Assembly (NCBI GenBank): GCA_041398845.1 | Contig: JAWKTZ010000008.1 | Coordinates: 186,001-250,000 of the forward strand | Source of the DNA: Fuerstiella sp041398845 | GTDB lineage: Bacteria; Planctomycetota; Planctomycetia; Planctomycetales; Planctomycetaceae | DNA length: 64,000 nucleotides | Direction: 5' to 3' | Part shown: positions 25,689 to 35,461 of the stretch, piece by piece | Layout: each line of letters opens with the position of its first letter | Position numbering within the stretch: position 1 is the first letter of the stretch | Notes under the pieces: generated by a model | Database searches by the model: none | Seen by the model: the letters and a program-made list of their open reading frames with translations, nothing else | What the model was told of the DNA's origin: nothing | Translations under genes and position numbers: made by a program

Positions 25689-26636
25689 TTACATTCCAAA
25701 CGAGACATGCAGGAGTTCAGGCATCAGTTTGCCGAACCGAAAACTGCGACCTGACTTCAGGTTGTGAAAGATCAAAACAGCCGGGCTGAACAAAGCCTTG
25801 TCCAGAGCATAGAAATCGTGATTGGCTTCCTGAAACAATTCCAGAAACGGTCGACCGTGAGACAAGGACGAAGCCGAAGGTGTCCTGGGGCCAATGTCCG
25901 CAAGCAGGTCGTCGTCACAGTCCACCCACAGGTTGACGGTGGCTCCGTACAGAATGCTGTCGTTGGTTCGTCCGATTCCCGCCAGATCATTTCTGGCAAC
26001 GGGCGGCAGCGGTGCCGTCCCGCAACCGCTCACAATGGCGTCCACGGGAAAGTGCAGTTCATGCAGCTTATGCAGCGCAGTTTCCACACTGCGAGCGACC
26101 ACCTGCAGGTTACCGGCCAGTGAAGCCGTGGGAGCCACCGCAATGGCTAGTTGTTTGACGTCGCCAACTCCCCTGCGGATGGCTGCGATGGCCGAAGTCC
26201 CTGGCAGTGAGCCGGCTTCAAGGACACCGACGCAGACCTCTTTGTGTTCGCTGACGGGGAATTCCACGAACAGATCTTCAGACGCTGCGGTGGCTCGCAT
26301 CGGGCCGGATCCCATGGCAAAGTAATCGTCAGTGGCGATTTTCCAGCCAGCATATTGAGACAACAGGCAGGCGTGCAGCGGATGGTCGGTTCGGACGAAC
26401 ACCTGAGGCAGATCGATGGTTGCGTTCGCCGCCTGAAGTTCGACGGTCCCCAACCCGGCCATGCACAGTTCTGCCAGCGACACACCGGCCTGAAGGCTGC
26501 CACAAGTCTTCACACCGAAATCCAGAACGGTGGTATTGTCAACGATGGATCGGCCGATGCGCTGCAGATCTGCGGTGGCCAGAATGCGTTCAAGGAGGAC
26601 TTGAGTTCGGTCGTTTAGTTGCAGGCCGGTGGTCAT
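25689..26636 (-). CDS. mch: Methenyltetrahydromethanopterin cyclohydrolase
   Basis: A 315-residue protein matching Mch, which interconverts 5,10-methenyl-H4MPT and 5-formyl-H4MPT in archaeal-type C1 transfer. Supporting segments are AGWKIATDDYFAMGSGPMRA, GVGDVKQLAIAVAPTASLAG and GIGRTNDSILYGATVNLWVD, all characteristic of the family; the length is normal. Start at ATG 26636; the open frame extends 50 codons upstream but those residues are not family-like. It heads an operon with the ATP-grasp and inositol-phosphatase-like genes. H4MPT C1 genes are known from planctomycetes and proteobacterial methylotrophs. Confidence 0.9.
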   Translation of the reverse strand: MTTGLQLNDRTQVLLERILATADLQRIGRSIVDNTTVLDFGVKTCGSLQAGVSLAELCMAGLGTVELQAANATIDLPQVFVRTDHPLHACLLSQYAGWKIATDDYFAMGSGPMRATAASEDLFVEFPVSEHKEVCVGVLEAGSLPGTSAIAAIRRGVGDVKQLAIAVAPTASLAGNLQVVARSVETALHKLHELHFPVDAIVSGCGTAPLPPVARNDLAGIGRTNDSILYGATVNLWVDCDDDLLADIGPRTPSASSLSHGRPFLELFQEANHDFYALDKALFSPAVLIFHNLKSGRSFRFGKLMPELLHVSFGM

Positions 26637-27157
26637 CTGTCGACAAATCTGCGGAGTTGAAGAACGTGAGGTGTGGACTCTGAAAGAAATCCGCAGCATA
26701 GCGGCGGAAACGCATTCTGCTACCGGCGAGAGATTCAGGGAATCCGACGAACAGGATTCTCTGGCGTCGAATTTCCCTCGGGGCAATGAAACCGGGCTTC
26801 ATCGCCATATGGCTCAGATTCCGCACGAACATCCGGACGCGATTGCGCGTTTGATACGGATGGTACGGAATGATCCGGGGTGCTGCGGCCGGAGATCCTG
26901 GTTTCCGGCATAATTCTTGCGGGACCACAGGTGGGTGACCTTCGAGTCTGGAACGCGGTACTTCCGGGGGTGATGATTACCTGCGAATTCCGTTGAGACT
27001 GTGGGATTTTCCCGAGAGTCGGTTCATTTTTGTGACAGAACGAGTTTTTGCGTGTGGGTTTGTTGAGTTTTGTCCGTCTGAAAACTGCGGAATGTTGTTT
27101 AATTTTTGCACAACTACCGCAAAAAGACTCAGATAATGACTGATGAGGCAACGTGCT
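26637..27157. other. Long intergenic region upstream of mch
   Basis: About 520 bases between the divergent mch operon and the palindromic element in front of the surface-protein gene. Several open frames cross it but none has protein-like composition. The right part (about 27000-27150) is rich in T and A and may hold promoters in both directions. No riboswitch or RNA gene was recognised. Confidence 0.5.
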
Positions 27158-27251
27158 AGAGGCTAAAAGGGTCTGACCCTTTGGAGGGCAGCAAAATGAC
27201 AGTCAAAAAGGCTCCCCGGAGAGGGTCAGACCCCTTTTTCAGATAGCCTCT
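27158..27251. repeat. MITE-like palindromic element, copy C
   Basis: A 94-base copy whose interior and right arm match copy B nearly base for base. The left arm has lost about 6 bases (AGAGGCT is followed directly by AAAAGGG), so the inverted repeat is shortened. It ends 22 bases before the start of the large surface-protein frame. Confidence 0.9.
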
Positions 27252-27273
27252 ACGTATTTCAGGGAATGAGGAT

Positions 27274-29694
27274 TTGTCGCCGGTTGGCGAAGACCTGGAC
27301 TTCTGGCGGGTGAGGAAAAAAGTGTTCAGACGACTGAAACTTCTGTTCACCGGGAAGACGCGTCGTTCGCAGTTGCGGGACGCCCGGCTGAGCCTGATTG
27401 ATCTGCTTGAGCCTCGGCAGTTGCTAAGCGCGGTGACGGCGGAGTTTGGTGCGTTTCAGGACACCACGATCTACCAGAATGACAGTGATGCCAGTAATGG
27501 TGCCGGACAATTTCTGGTCACGGGAGACGGTGTCCGCAGTCTGCTGAAATTCGATGTTGATATTCCCGAAGGCTCAACAGTTCTGGACGCCGTGTTGACC
27601 TTGAGCGCCGGAGTGTCGTCCGGCGGCAGTGCGATTGTGTCTGTTCACCGTGTGTCAAAAGCCTGGGGCGAAGGTGCGTCGGATGCTGGCGGGGATGAAA
27701 ACCAGGGAGCGTCAGCCAGAGCGTTTGATGCGACATGGCTGTATTCGTTCTTCGATGGAGAAGTCTGGCAGACACCGGGTGGTGATTTCGGATCTGCCTC
27801 GGCGTCCGCATCGGTCGGTGATCCCGGATCTTATGAATGGGTCGGCGGGGGGCTGATTGACGATGTGCAGGCATGGGTCGACGACGCGTCTACAAATTTT
27901 GGCTGGTTGCTGCAGCTTAGCGGCAGCGGAATGAAGGCCTTTCTGAGCCGAGACAATCCGGACAACAGCCTTGGGCCGATTCTTGAGGTCACGTACGAAC
28001 CTCCTCCCGGTCCGCCGGCAATCGTTGAAGGGCGACTCTGGAACGACTTGAACGGTGACGGACTGCGTTCTGACCCTGTGTTGTCAAATCTGGAACTGAC
28101 GATTGTTGGCGGGAACACCTTCTACAACGTCTATGGCGGCAACGAATACTGGTTCCGGTCGCGAGCCGACAACCAGTGGTATTTTCTGACCTCAGACGGC
28201 ACACTGACTCGCTGGTCCGGGCAGGCACGCTCGCTCACCGGCGATCCGGTGACCACTCTGGACAACATCTACTACCTGCAGCCCAGTCTGGTGACTCAAC
28301 ACAGTCCGGAGCCGGAACCCTGGCTGGACGGCTGGACGGTCGAACTGATCGGGAGCCTGGGCAATGTTGTTCAGACCACTCAGACCAGTGGCCGCGATAT
28401 GAACGGCGACGGAACCATTGACGCAGCGACGGAAGGCGGCTGGTATCGGTTCGTTGTGGACGGTGACGAGACCTACTCAGTGAGGCAGGTGATACCCGCT
28501 GGCTGGTCGGAATTGGTGCGTCTGGAACTGGAATCTTCGAATCCCAGCGAACAGGCTGTGAATTTACTCGAACTGGAGTTTCGTACGTCCTACTACCTGA
28601 ACTTTGGTGGTCTGAACGAAAAATGGATGTACAGCCAGCAAAGTGGCTGGTACTACATCACGCCTGACGGAAACCTGTATCACTGGAATGGTCGAGCCGT
28701 CACAGAAGCGGCTCCGCTGACCGGAACACTGATCACATCAGTGGGTGTGGCGGCTTACGCCGATCCCGCTGCTGCATTTTCAGGTCAGTTCAGTGGCGGA
28801 TCATCAGACGAACCCCCGTTAACCCGCGTCGATTTCGGAAACGTCCAGTCGCAGACAGTCAGGGGGCGAGCGTGGCTGGACTTCTTTGACAACGGTCTTC
28901 GTGATACGGTCGAACTGATTCCGGACTACTACGTTGTGTACCCGACAGAACCGCTGGGTGCCGGCGAAGAATGGTTCTATGACTACAACAACGATGACTG
29001 GTACGTGATCAATGTGGACGGCGAAGCGCGTTACTTTGGCAAGTGGAACCCCGATTCAGACGATTTCACTCGGCCAGGCCCCGGGGGCAGCCAACTGACG
29101 TTTGTAGAAACTGAAACCGAACCGTGGCTTAACAATCGCACAGTGCAGTTGATTGACCGAAACGGTGCGATTGTGGCAACAACCACCACTCGCAGCATCG
29201 ACCTGAACGGTGATGGTACGATTCAATATGAAGACGAACGAGGCTGGTACGTGTTCGAAGACGTTCCCTATGGCGACTACACGATCCAGATGGTAACAGA
29301 CGAGGGCTGGCTACAGACAGCACCCGTCGGCGCTACTCAGGCGAACGCCATCGCTCTTGATCAGGAGCTGAACTTCGTTGTCACCGGCAACAATTTCCAG
29401 AACTGGGGCGGCACCAACGAACGCTGGCTGAAGGATCAGCAGAATCGTTGGTACTACATCCAGCCGGACGGGTCGCTCTATCGCTGGCAGGTTGGCTCGT
29501 TTGCAACAAACGGCGGCCTGAAAGGTTCCCTGATGGGAACACTCTCCAGCACCTACTACGACGACCTGTCTCTATTGGCTTCTCCCGATCTGGTCCCGTT
29601 GTCGGTGCATGTAGACAAAGACGGCACATCCGAAGATCTGCTGTTTGGCAGTCATCGACTGCTGAGTGACCTGCTGCTGGCAGCCGGTACTTAG
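27274..29694 (+). CDS. LEPR-XLL surface protein with DNRLRE domain and four-fold aromatic repeat
   Basis: An 806-residue probable exported or cell-surface protein. A basic N-terminus leads into LEPRQLLSA (residues 45-53), the planctomycete LEPR-XLL motif. Residues about 55-245 resemble a DNRLRE domain (GVRSLLKFDVDIPEG, then SKAWGEG). The rest alternates SdrD B-like openings (GRLWNDLNGDGLRSD), calcium-loop-like segments (DMNGDGTID, DLNGDGTIQ) and four copies of an aromatic motif. These begin near residues 290, 448, 564 and 715 (for example NEKWMYSQQSGWYYITPDG). Function is unknown; adhesion or a structural envelope role is a guess. TTG at 27274 is used; GTG at 27310 also fits. Confidence 0.75.
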   Translation: MSPVGEDLDFWRVRKKVFRRLKLLFTGKTRRSQLRDARLSLIDLLEPRQLLSAVTAEFGAFQDTTIYQNDSDASNGAGQFLVTGDGVRSLLKFDVDIPEGSTVLDAVLTLSAGVSSGGSAIVSVHRVSKAWGEGASDAGGDENQGASARAFDATWLYSFFDGEVWQTPGGDFGSASASASVGDPGSYEWVGGGLIDDVQAWVDDASTNFGWLLQLSGSGMKAFLSRDNPDNSLGPILEVTYEPPPGPPAIVEGRLWNDLNGDGLRSDPVLSNLELTIVGGNTFYNVYGGNEYWFRSRADNQWYFLTSDGTLTRWSGQARSLTGDPVTTLDNIYYLQPSLVTQHSPEPEPWLDGWTVELIGSLGNVVQTTQTSGRDMNGDGTIDAATEGGWYRFVVDGDETYSVRQVIPAGWSELVRLELESSNPSEQAVNLLELEFRTSYYLNFGGLNEKWMYSQQSGWYYITPDGNLYHWNGRAVTEAAPLTGTLITSVGVAAYADPAAAFSGQFSGGSSDEPPLTRVDFGNVQSQTVRGRAWLDFFDNGLRDTVELIPDYYVVYPTEPLGAGEEWFYDYNNDDWYVINVDGEARYFGKWNPDSDDFTRPGPGGSQLTFVETETEPWLNNRTVQLIDRNGAIVATTTTRSIDLNGDGTIQYEDERGWYVFEDVPYGDYTIQMVTDEGWLQTAPVGATQANAIALDQELNFVVTGNNFQNWGGTNERWLKDQQNRWYYIQPDGSLYRWQVGSFATNGGLKGSLMGTLSSTYYDDLSLLASPDLVPLSVHVDKDGTSEDLLFGSHRLLSDLLLAAGT

Positions 29695-29746
29695 ATCTGA
29701 CAAAGTCGGCACAGGCACCTGTCCGAGCAAACATTTGCCAGCCGCC

Positions 29747-30286
29747 TCATCCGAGCGGTGTTTCCAGCACACGGGCCGTTTCGATTTTTGCGGGCGACTT
29801 CGGGCGGTCTCCGCGATCGGTTTCCAGCGATCCCAGTTTGCGTACCACGTCCATACTGGCATCGTCTGCCGTACGACCGAATGCCGTGTATTGATTGTCA
29901 AGGTGAGTATGAGCTCCCAGGCAGATGAAGAACTGCGATCCGGCTGAATTCGGGTCGGATGTGCGAGCCATCGACAGGACGCCTTCCACATGCGGCGTGT
30001 TGTTGAATTCGGCGTTGATGGTGTAACCGGGTCCGCCAGTCCCCGTGCCGGCCGGACATCCGCCCTGAATCATGAAGCCGCCGATAATGCGGTGAAATGA
30101 CAGCCCATCGTAATACCCGATCTTTGTCAGTGCGATCATGTTGCCGCAATGTCCCGGCGCCACATCGGGAAGCAGGTCCAGCAGAATTCGTCCATGGTTG
30201 GTGTTGAATTCAATCTGATATCGGTTGGCCTCGAAGTCGATCGTTTTCAGGACTTCCTTCACTTCGGGCTGATAGCTTTTGGTCAT
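29747..30286 (-). CDS. Cyclophilin-type peptidyl-prolyl isomerase
   Basis: A 179-residue cyclophilin that would speed cis-trans isomerisation at proline. The active-site elements are present: FHRIIGGFMIQGG with the catalytic Arg, SAGSQFFICLG, and HLDNQYTAFG. There is no signal peptide, so it is cytoplasmic. The N-terminal 20 residues (SYQPEVKEVLKTIDFEANRY) are a short extension. Start taken at ATG 30286; the longer open frame upstream runs into the divergent promoter region. It converges on the surface-protein gene. Confidence 0.9.
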   Translation of the reverse strand: MTKSYQPEVKEVLKTIDFEANRYQIEFNTNHGRILLDLLPDVAPGHCGNMIALTKIGYYDGLSFHRIIGGFMIQGGCPAGTGTGGPGYTINAEFNNTPHVEGVLSMARTSDPNSAGSQFFICLGAHTHLDNQYTAFGRTADDASMDVVRKLGSLETDRGDRPKSPAKIETARVLETPLG

Positions 30287-30534
30287 TGGTTGATCACTTT
30301 TCAGAGTCTCAGAACGGGCGACGAATTCGGCTGAGATTATCAGAGTTGGCTGGAGATCGGAACCTTGCCACACGCCGATTGGCGGTTCCCTTGCACGAAA
30401 ATCGGAGCATCCTGCGGATTCCGGACGTTTTTCGGGAAGATCACGACGGCGAGACCGTTCAGTCAGGCAGACCCGACGCGGTCGCGGTCGAATTCCCCGG
30501 AAAACACTCAGTCTCTTACGATTGGAGCACGAAC

Positions 30535-31257
30535 ATGCCTGCTGTCACCAACCCGCTGAAAACCGGAGTCCTTGCCGCTCTGGTCCTGTCATCCACCAGC
30601 GTCTTTGCCGGAGGTCACTGCGGCGGAGGTTCCTGTTACTCACGAATACCAGCTCACAGTGACGGACACAAAGCATCCTGCGGTTACGCCGCAGTTTCCT
30701 GTCGGTCAGCCATTGACCCCGGCGACGTGCGTCCTGTTCAAAGTGAATTCTGTTCGGCTCATCTTGGTTGCGAAGTGGTCATTCGTCCCATTCCACTGTA
30801 CCGTGGCGGCGTGTATACGTGTGCTCAACTGCTGACAACACCTCGTCCCGGGTCGCCGCTGTCCGGACTTGGACTCGTCCGAGGCGACCTGTTGACGCAC
30901 CTGAATGACGTTCGACTGAACTGCATTGAACCGATGAACTGTGGCTTCGGCGAAGTGTCGTGTTGCTACATTCGACTTCAGGAAGGTGTGCTCAGAAGCG
31001 GCACCATCCACATTCCGCAGCCGTTGACTCTGCCATCGCCAACAGAAATCGCTCCGCCACCGTTCCAGCAGTCATCTCAGCCGCAGGTTCTGTCCGGCAT
31101 CGAAACGGCTCCGGAGCCACCGCAGCTTCCCGTCAGTCCTCCGGTGGCGGAACCGCCCGTGTCCGAAGTCCCCGCACCGCCCGCCGACTTCGCACCAGTC
31201 ACCGCTGTTCCGGTATCTCCCGATGTCCTGGCTCAGGCCGCACCGGTTGTCGAGTAG
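30535..31257 (+). CDS. Putative secreted Cys-rich protein with PDZ-like segment and Pro-rich tail
   Basis: A 240-residue frame starting with a signal peptide (MPAVTNPLKTGVLAALVLSS, cleavage after VFA). A cysteine-rich stretch follows, then a PDZ-like part (SPLSGLGLVRGDLLTHLNDV) and a proline-rich C-terminus (PVSPPVAEPPVSEVPAPP). Not recognised as a named family. Between about 30615 and 30740 the neighbouring frame has the more typical third-base GC and reads protein-like (VPVTHEYQLTVTDTKHP), so two compensating frameshifts may hide there. It is divergent from the cyclophilin gene with 248 bases between. Confidence 0.55.
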   Translation: MPAVTNPLKTGVLAALVLSSTSVFAGGHCGGGSCYSRIPAHSDGHKASCGYAAVSCRSAIDPGDVRPVQSEFCSAHLGCEVVIRPIPLYRGGVYTCAQLLTTPRPGSPLSGLGLVRGDLLTHLNDVRLNCIEPMNCGFGEVSCCYIRLQEGVLRSGTIHIPQPLTLPSPTEIAPPPFQQSSQPQVLSGIETAPEPPQLPVSPPVAEPPVSEVPAPPADFAPVTAVPVSPDVLAQAAPVVE

Positions 31258-31317
31258 CCGTCACGACGATGTCTGGTCAAGTTCTCTGTCGGTTCGGGCA
31301 CGCTCTTTTGCTGGAGG

Positions 31318-34300
31318 TTACGTGTTCCCGGACCAGCCGCCACCACCGGGCGTTTCGATTTTCAGGACTGTTCCGGGCTGAACTTCGCGCGAGAAGCAGC
31401 CCTCCAGAGCAATGTGTTCGCCGTTGACAGCCAGTGAATTGCATCCCGCATGGCCGGGTTGACCACCGCCAAGTCCATACGGGCGATGATTGCCTCGACG
31501 TTGTGACAGCATCGACACATGCAGCGGTTTCAGAAATTCGATTTCCCGGACAACGCCGTTTCCACCGCGATGCTGACCGGCTCCGCCGGATTGTCTGCGG
31601 ATTGAAAACTGCCTGAGTCGAACCGGGTAGCGTTGTTCCAGCACTTCCGGATCGGTCAGTCGGGTATTCGTCATGTGAGTATGGACGGCATCGGCTCCGG
31701 CAGCGGTTGAGGTTGCTCCGGCACCTCCGCAGATGGTTTCGTAGTAGCCGAATGTTGCGTCGCCGAACGTCAGATTGTTCATGGTTCCCTGACTGGCGGC
31801 GGCCAGTTGCAAAGCTCCCAGCACCACATCAACAATGCGCTGTGATGTTTCCACGTTGCCTCCGACAACGGCCGGGCTGGTTTCGGGCGAATCGCCGGGC
31901 GGTGGATTCAGCAGGCCCGGTGGCACAATGATGGAGACAGGTTCCAGAACACCTGCATTCAGAGGGACATCCTGGTCCAGCAGGCAACGAAAACTGTACA
32001 GAACGGCAGACGTGGTAATGGCCGGATTGGCGTTCAGATTGCCTTCGTGAACGCCAGCCGTCCCCGTGAAGTCAACCGTTGCGGTGTCGCCTGCAATGTT
32101 AATTGACACGGCAATGACGGTGCCGTCATCGAGTGAGTCTTCGAAGCGACAGACGCCATCGGGCAGTCGTTCAAGACATTGCCGCATTTTTCCGGCGGAG
32201 GTATCCTGAATGTGTTTCATGTACGACTGCACGGCAGTGGTGCTGTGCTTTCCGGCCAGAGCCTGAAGGTGCTGAACTCCGCAGGCATTGGCGGCGACCT
32301 GAGCCGCCAGATCGGCGATGTTGTCGTTGATGGCTCGAGTGGGAAACGACCCGGTGCTCAGCAGATGTCGCAGTTCGTTTTCACACGATGTACCGGCGTC
32401 GACCAGTTTGCGACGGCTGATCAACACGCCTTCTTCGGCCAGTGTTGTTGAAAACGGAGGCATGCTGCCGGGAACGATACCGCCGATTTCCGCGTGGTGT
32501 GCTCGATTGGCAACGAAGAATGCCGGGCGGGGTGATCGATGATCGTTGATATCAGCCGATCTGTCTGACGTGAACACGGGAGTGATCACGGTGACGTCAG
32601 GCAGGTGCGAACCGCCTCGATAAGGATCATTGGTGATATACACATCGCCAGGCTGCATGGCGGGAAAATCCCGCATGATGGCTCGAACCGTTTCTCCCAT
32701 GGCTCCCAGATGCACGGGCACGTGAGGAGCATTGACGACCAGGCGGCCCTCGTGATCAAACAGCGCACAACTGAAGTCCAGACGCTCGCGGACGTTGGTC
32801 GATGTCGAGGTGCGGCGCAGAGTTTCTCCCATCTGTGCAGCAATGGACACGAACTGATTGTTGAAGACTTCCAGCAGCACAGGATCGTGATGTGGTGTTT
32901 CCGCCGACGCAGAATCCTGAGGGTGGCAGGGAATTTCGGCAATACCGACGTCGGCTTTGAGGATTTCAATCACAACGGTTCCGGATTCCGCAACGGTGGC
33001 TCGACAACCAGGTTCAATGACGATGGTCGATGTGGGTTCGCAAATGATCGCGGGACCCGGGATGCAGTCATCGGCTCGCAACTGGTCGCGATGAATCACG
33101 ACGGCGGAATAGGAAACGCCGCCGAACCAGACGGACGTCTGCTCCGTCGTCGCTGCGACCGGAGCCGCGACGGCTGGTGCCGCAATGTTCTGAATTGCAG
33201 CCGCTCGTCCGACAACCTCAATTCGAAGCGTCGCAACCTCGATGGGCTTTTCGGGACGAACGTACCCGAACAGTCGCTGATGTTCGGATTCGAATGATTC
33301 TCGAAACGTTCGGGACGAGTCTTCCGGCAACATCAGCCCCGAATCCGTGCCGGAGTAACGCAGCTCAAGACTCAACTGCGGCTTCTGAATCTGAGCTTCA
33401 GCAACGCCCTGAAGCATCACTTCGCGGCGAGCATCCTCTTCCAGTCGTTCACGCACGGCGGCAACGCCCTTCAGAGTCGCTTCATTCAGCGGCTGCAGGA
33501 CACTGGCCTGACGAATCACCCGGACATCGGCCTGTCCCATGCCAAAGGCACTCAGAATTCCGGCAAACGGATGAATGAGTATCGTGCGAATTCCCAGACT
33601 GCGAGCGACACTGCAGGCATGCTGACCGGCGGCTCCGCCAAAACTTACCAGAACGTGATCCGCGGGATGGTAACCTTTGGCCACCGAGACTTTGCGAATG
33701 GCCTGAACCATGTTGTCATTGGCAATCCGCAGCAGACCTTCGGCCAGGTGGTGCAGCGATGTTCCGGCCGTTGCCGCTCCGGCGGATGTCATGTGGTCCT
33801 GCAGTTGCTGCAGTCGTTGGCGGACAGTCTCCATCTGCAGTGGAAACGGAAAGTGGTGCGGCAGAACGCGGCCCAGAAACACGTTCAGATCGGTGACGGT
33901 CAACGGTCCTCCGGCTCCATAACACGCGGGGCCGGGATTTGCGCCGGCGCTTTGCGGACCGACAAATAACCGCGTTCCATCAAAGCCGCAGATGCTGCCG
34001 CCACCGGCCGCGACCGTTTCAATGGCCAGAACGGGAGACTGTATGCGAACTCCGGCTTTCGTGGTTTCGTTCTCGAATTCAAAGCCGTTGGCAAAGCGAG
34101 CCACATCGGTACTGGTGCCGCCCATGTCGAAGCCGATGGCCGATCGGTATCCTTCCTGCAGAGCCGCCTTCGAAAAACCGACAATGCCGCCCGCCGGACC
34201 GGACAGAACGCAGTCGCGTCCGCGAAATGCCGGACTGGCGACAAGTCCGCCAGTGGACGTCATGACTCGGATCTCACTGCCCGGCAAATGGTGTCGCATA

Positions 34301-35187
34301 ATATCCAGATAGTCTCGCAGCACAGGATTCAGATAGGCGTCCAGAATGGTGGTATCGCAGCGAGGCACGAAACGAATGACGCCGGACACTTCCGATGACC
34401 GACTGACGTCCACGAACCCGAGCTGTCGAACAACCGTTTCGAGTTGTTCTTCGTGGACCGGATTGCAATACGCATTCAACAGGCAGATCGCAACGGAATC
34501 GAATCGCTCTGTCGACAACCCATCACGCTGCAGGTCCTGCCGGATACGGATCAGGTCCGGAGCACACAGAATGCTGCCATCGCCGGCCGTGCGTTCTTCG
34601 ACTTCAAACACCGCCGCAAACAACGGTTCCGGCCTGCGAATATTCACCGCAAACAGGTCCGGCCGATCCTGATTACCAATGAGCGGAACATCGGCAAATC
34701 CTCTGGTCGTGATCAGAGCCGTGCGCGCTCCGGTGCGGGTGAGCAGTGCATTGGTGCCTCGAGTTGTCCCAAAGCGAACTCGCACCGGCGGGCATTCGTC
34801 GCCGCTGCGGAGGGCCAGTATCCAGCGAATGGCAAGAACCGGAGCGGGCAGATTCAGATCCAGTTCGTAGGCCACCGCCGTCCTGTCAGGAACGACAGTC
34901 AGTTCCAGACTTCCGCGCTGAGCGTCAAAGGATTTCACAACGGTCGTTTGAAGGACAACTCCGGCGCTGTTGAGCAATCGGCAGGCGGCTCCGGTCCAGA
35001 ATTGCTCAGGATCTGACGTTCTGAGCGGATCAATAATCGTCTGACCGGACGACTGTTCCGGACGACCTCGAGTGATTCCGGAACTGAGCGTCTTGAACTG
35101 CCGTACGCGACCGTCGGGAGAAATGCCGATGCAATCGGTAAACGTTCCTCCAACATCAATCCAGAATTGCCAGCAGATGGTGCTCAT
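31318..35187 (-). CDS. 5-oxoprolinase / hydantoinase, HyuA-HyuB fusion
   Basis: A 1289-residue protein, the size of eukaryote-type ATP-dependent 5-oxoprolinase, which hydrolyses 5-oxo-L-proline to glutamate. The N-terminal half is HyuA-like: DVGGTFTDCIG at residues 11-21, then FGTTRGTNALL and GFDMGGTSTDVARF. The C-terminal half, from about residue 770, is HyuB-like: FVSIAAQMGETLRRTSTSTN, YITNDPYRGGSHLPD and HHAEIGGIVPGSMPPFS. In many bacteria these halves are separate genes. Start at ATG 35187 directly before the HyuA core; the frame is open 47 codons more. It ends with GGGGW. It is probably a single-gene transcript. Confidence 0.85.
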   Translation of the reverse strand: MSTICWQFWIDVGGTFTDCIGISPDGRVRQFKTLSSGITRGRPEQSSGQTIIDPLRTSDPEQFWTGAACRLLNSAGVVLQTTVVKSFDAQRGSLELTVVPDRTAVAYELDLNLPAPVLAIRWILALRSGDECPPVRVRFGTTRGTNALLTRTGARTALITTRGFADVPLIGNQDRPDLFAVNIRRPEPLFAAVFEVEERTAGDGSILCAPDLIRIRQDLQRDGLSTERFDSVAICLLNAYCNPVHEEQLETVVRQLGFVDVSRSSEVSGVIRFVPRCDTTILDAYLNPVLRDYLDIMRHHLPGSEIRVMTSTGGLVASPAFRGRDCVLSGPAGGIVGFSKAALQEGYRSAIGFDMGGTSTDVARFANGFEFENETTKAGVRIQSPVLAIETVAAGGGSICGFDGTRLFVGPQSAGANPGPACYGAGGPLTVTDLNVFLGRVLPHHFPFPLQMETVRQRLQQLQDHMTSAGAATAGTSLHHLAEGLLRIANDNMVQAIRKVSVAKGYHPADHVLVSFGGAAGQHACSVARSLGIRTILIHPFAGILSAFGMGQADVRVIRQASVLQPLNEATLKGVAAVRERLEEDARREVMLQGVAEAQIQKPQLSLELRYSGTDSGLMLPEDSSRTFRESFESEHQRLFGYVRPEKPIEVATLRIEVVGRAAAIQNIAAPAVAAPVAATTEQTSVWFGGVSYSAVVIHRDQLRADDCIPGPAIICEPTSTIVIEPGCRATVAESGTVVIEILKADVGIAEIPCHPQDSASAETPHHDPVLLEVFNNQFVSIAAQMGETLRRTSTSTNVRERLDFSCALFDHEGRLVVNAPHVPVHLGAMGETVRAIMRDFPAMQPGDVYITNDPYRGGSHLPDVTVITPVFTSDRSADINDHRSPRPAFFVANRAHHAEIGGIVPGSMPPFSTTLAEEGVLISRRKLVDAGTSCENELRHLLSTGSFPTRAINDNIADLAAQVAANACGVQHLQALAGKHSTTAVQSYMKHIQDTSAGKMRQCLERLPDGVCRFEDSLDDGTVIAVSINIAGDTATVDFTGTAGVHEGNLNANPAITTSAVLYSFRCLLDQDVPLNAGVLEPVSIIVPPGLLNPPPGDSPETSPAVVGGNVETSQRIVDVVLGALQLAAASQGTMNNLTFGDATFGYYETICGGAGATSTAAGADAVHTHMTNTRLTDPEVLEQRYPVRLRQFSIRRQSGGAGQHRGGNGVVREIEFLKPLHVSMLSQRRGNHRPYGLGGGQPGHAGCNSLAVNGEHIALEGCFSREVQPGTVLKIETPGGGGWSGNT

Positions 35188-35461
35188 GAAGCGATGAAGC
35201 GGGAGAGAAAGAACTGACCACGAATTCGCGTTTGGCGGATCTGCACGAACGCTGAATCGCCTGATTCGTAGCTGACAGGCCAGGCTGTTTGTTTGGCCGT
35301 TGACGACACGACCTGGTCTGTCGACCACGGGTTAAACGATATTTCAGGACACTGCCCCACCGTCCACATCACCAACTTCTCCTTCCGTCTTCTCGGCGCA
35401 CTCCCCGTCGATCGCACCATCCCATCGTTCCAACGCCCACGCCAGCCGGGGCGTCCCGGCG

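Noticed and set aside
26590..26928. Open frames upstream of mch, including an N-terminal extension of mch
   Set aside because: The added residues are Ser/Arg-rich and unlike the family; mch starts naturally at 26636.
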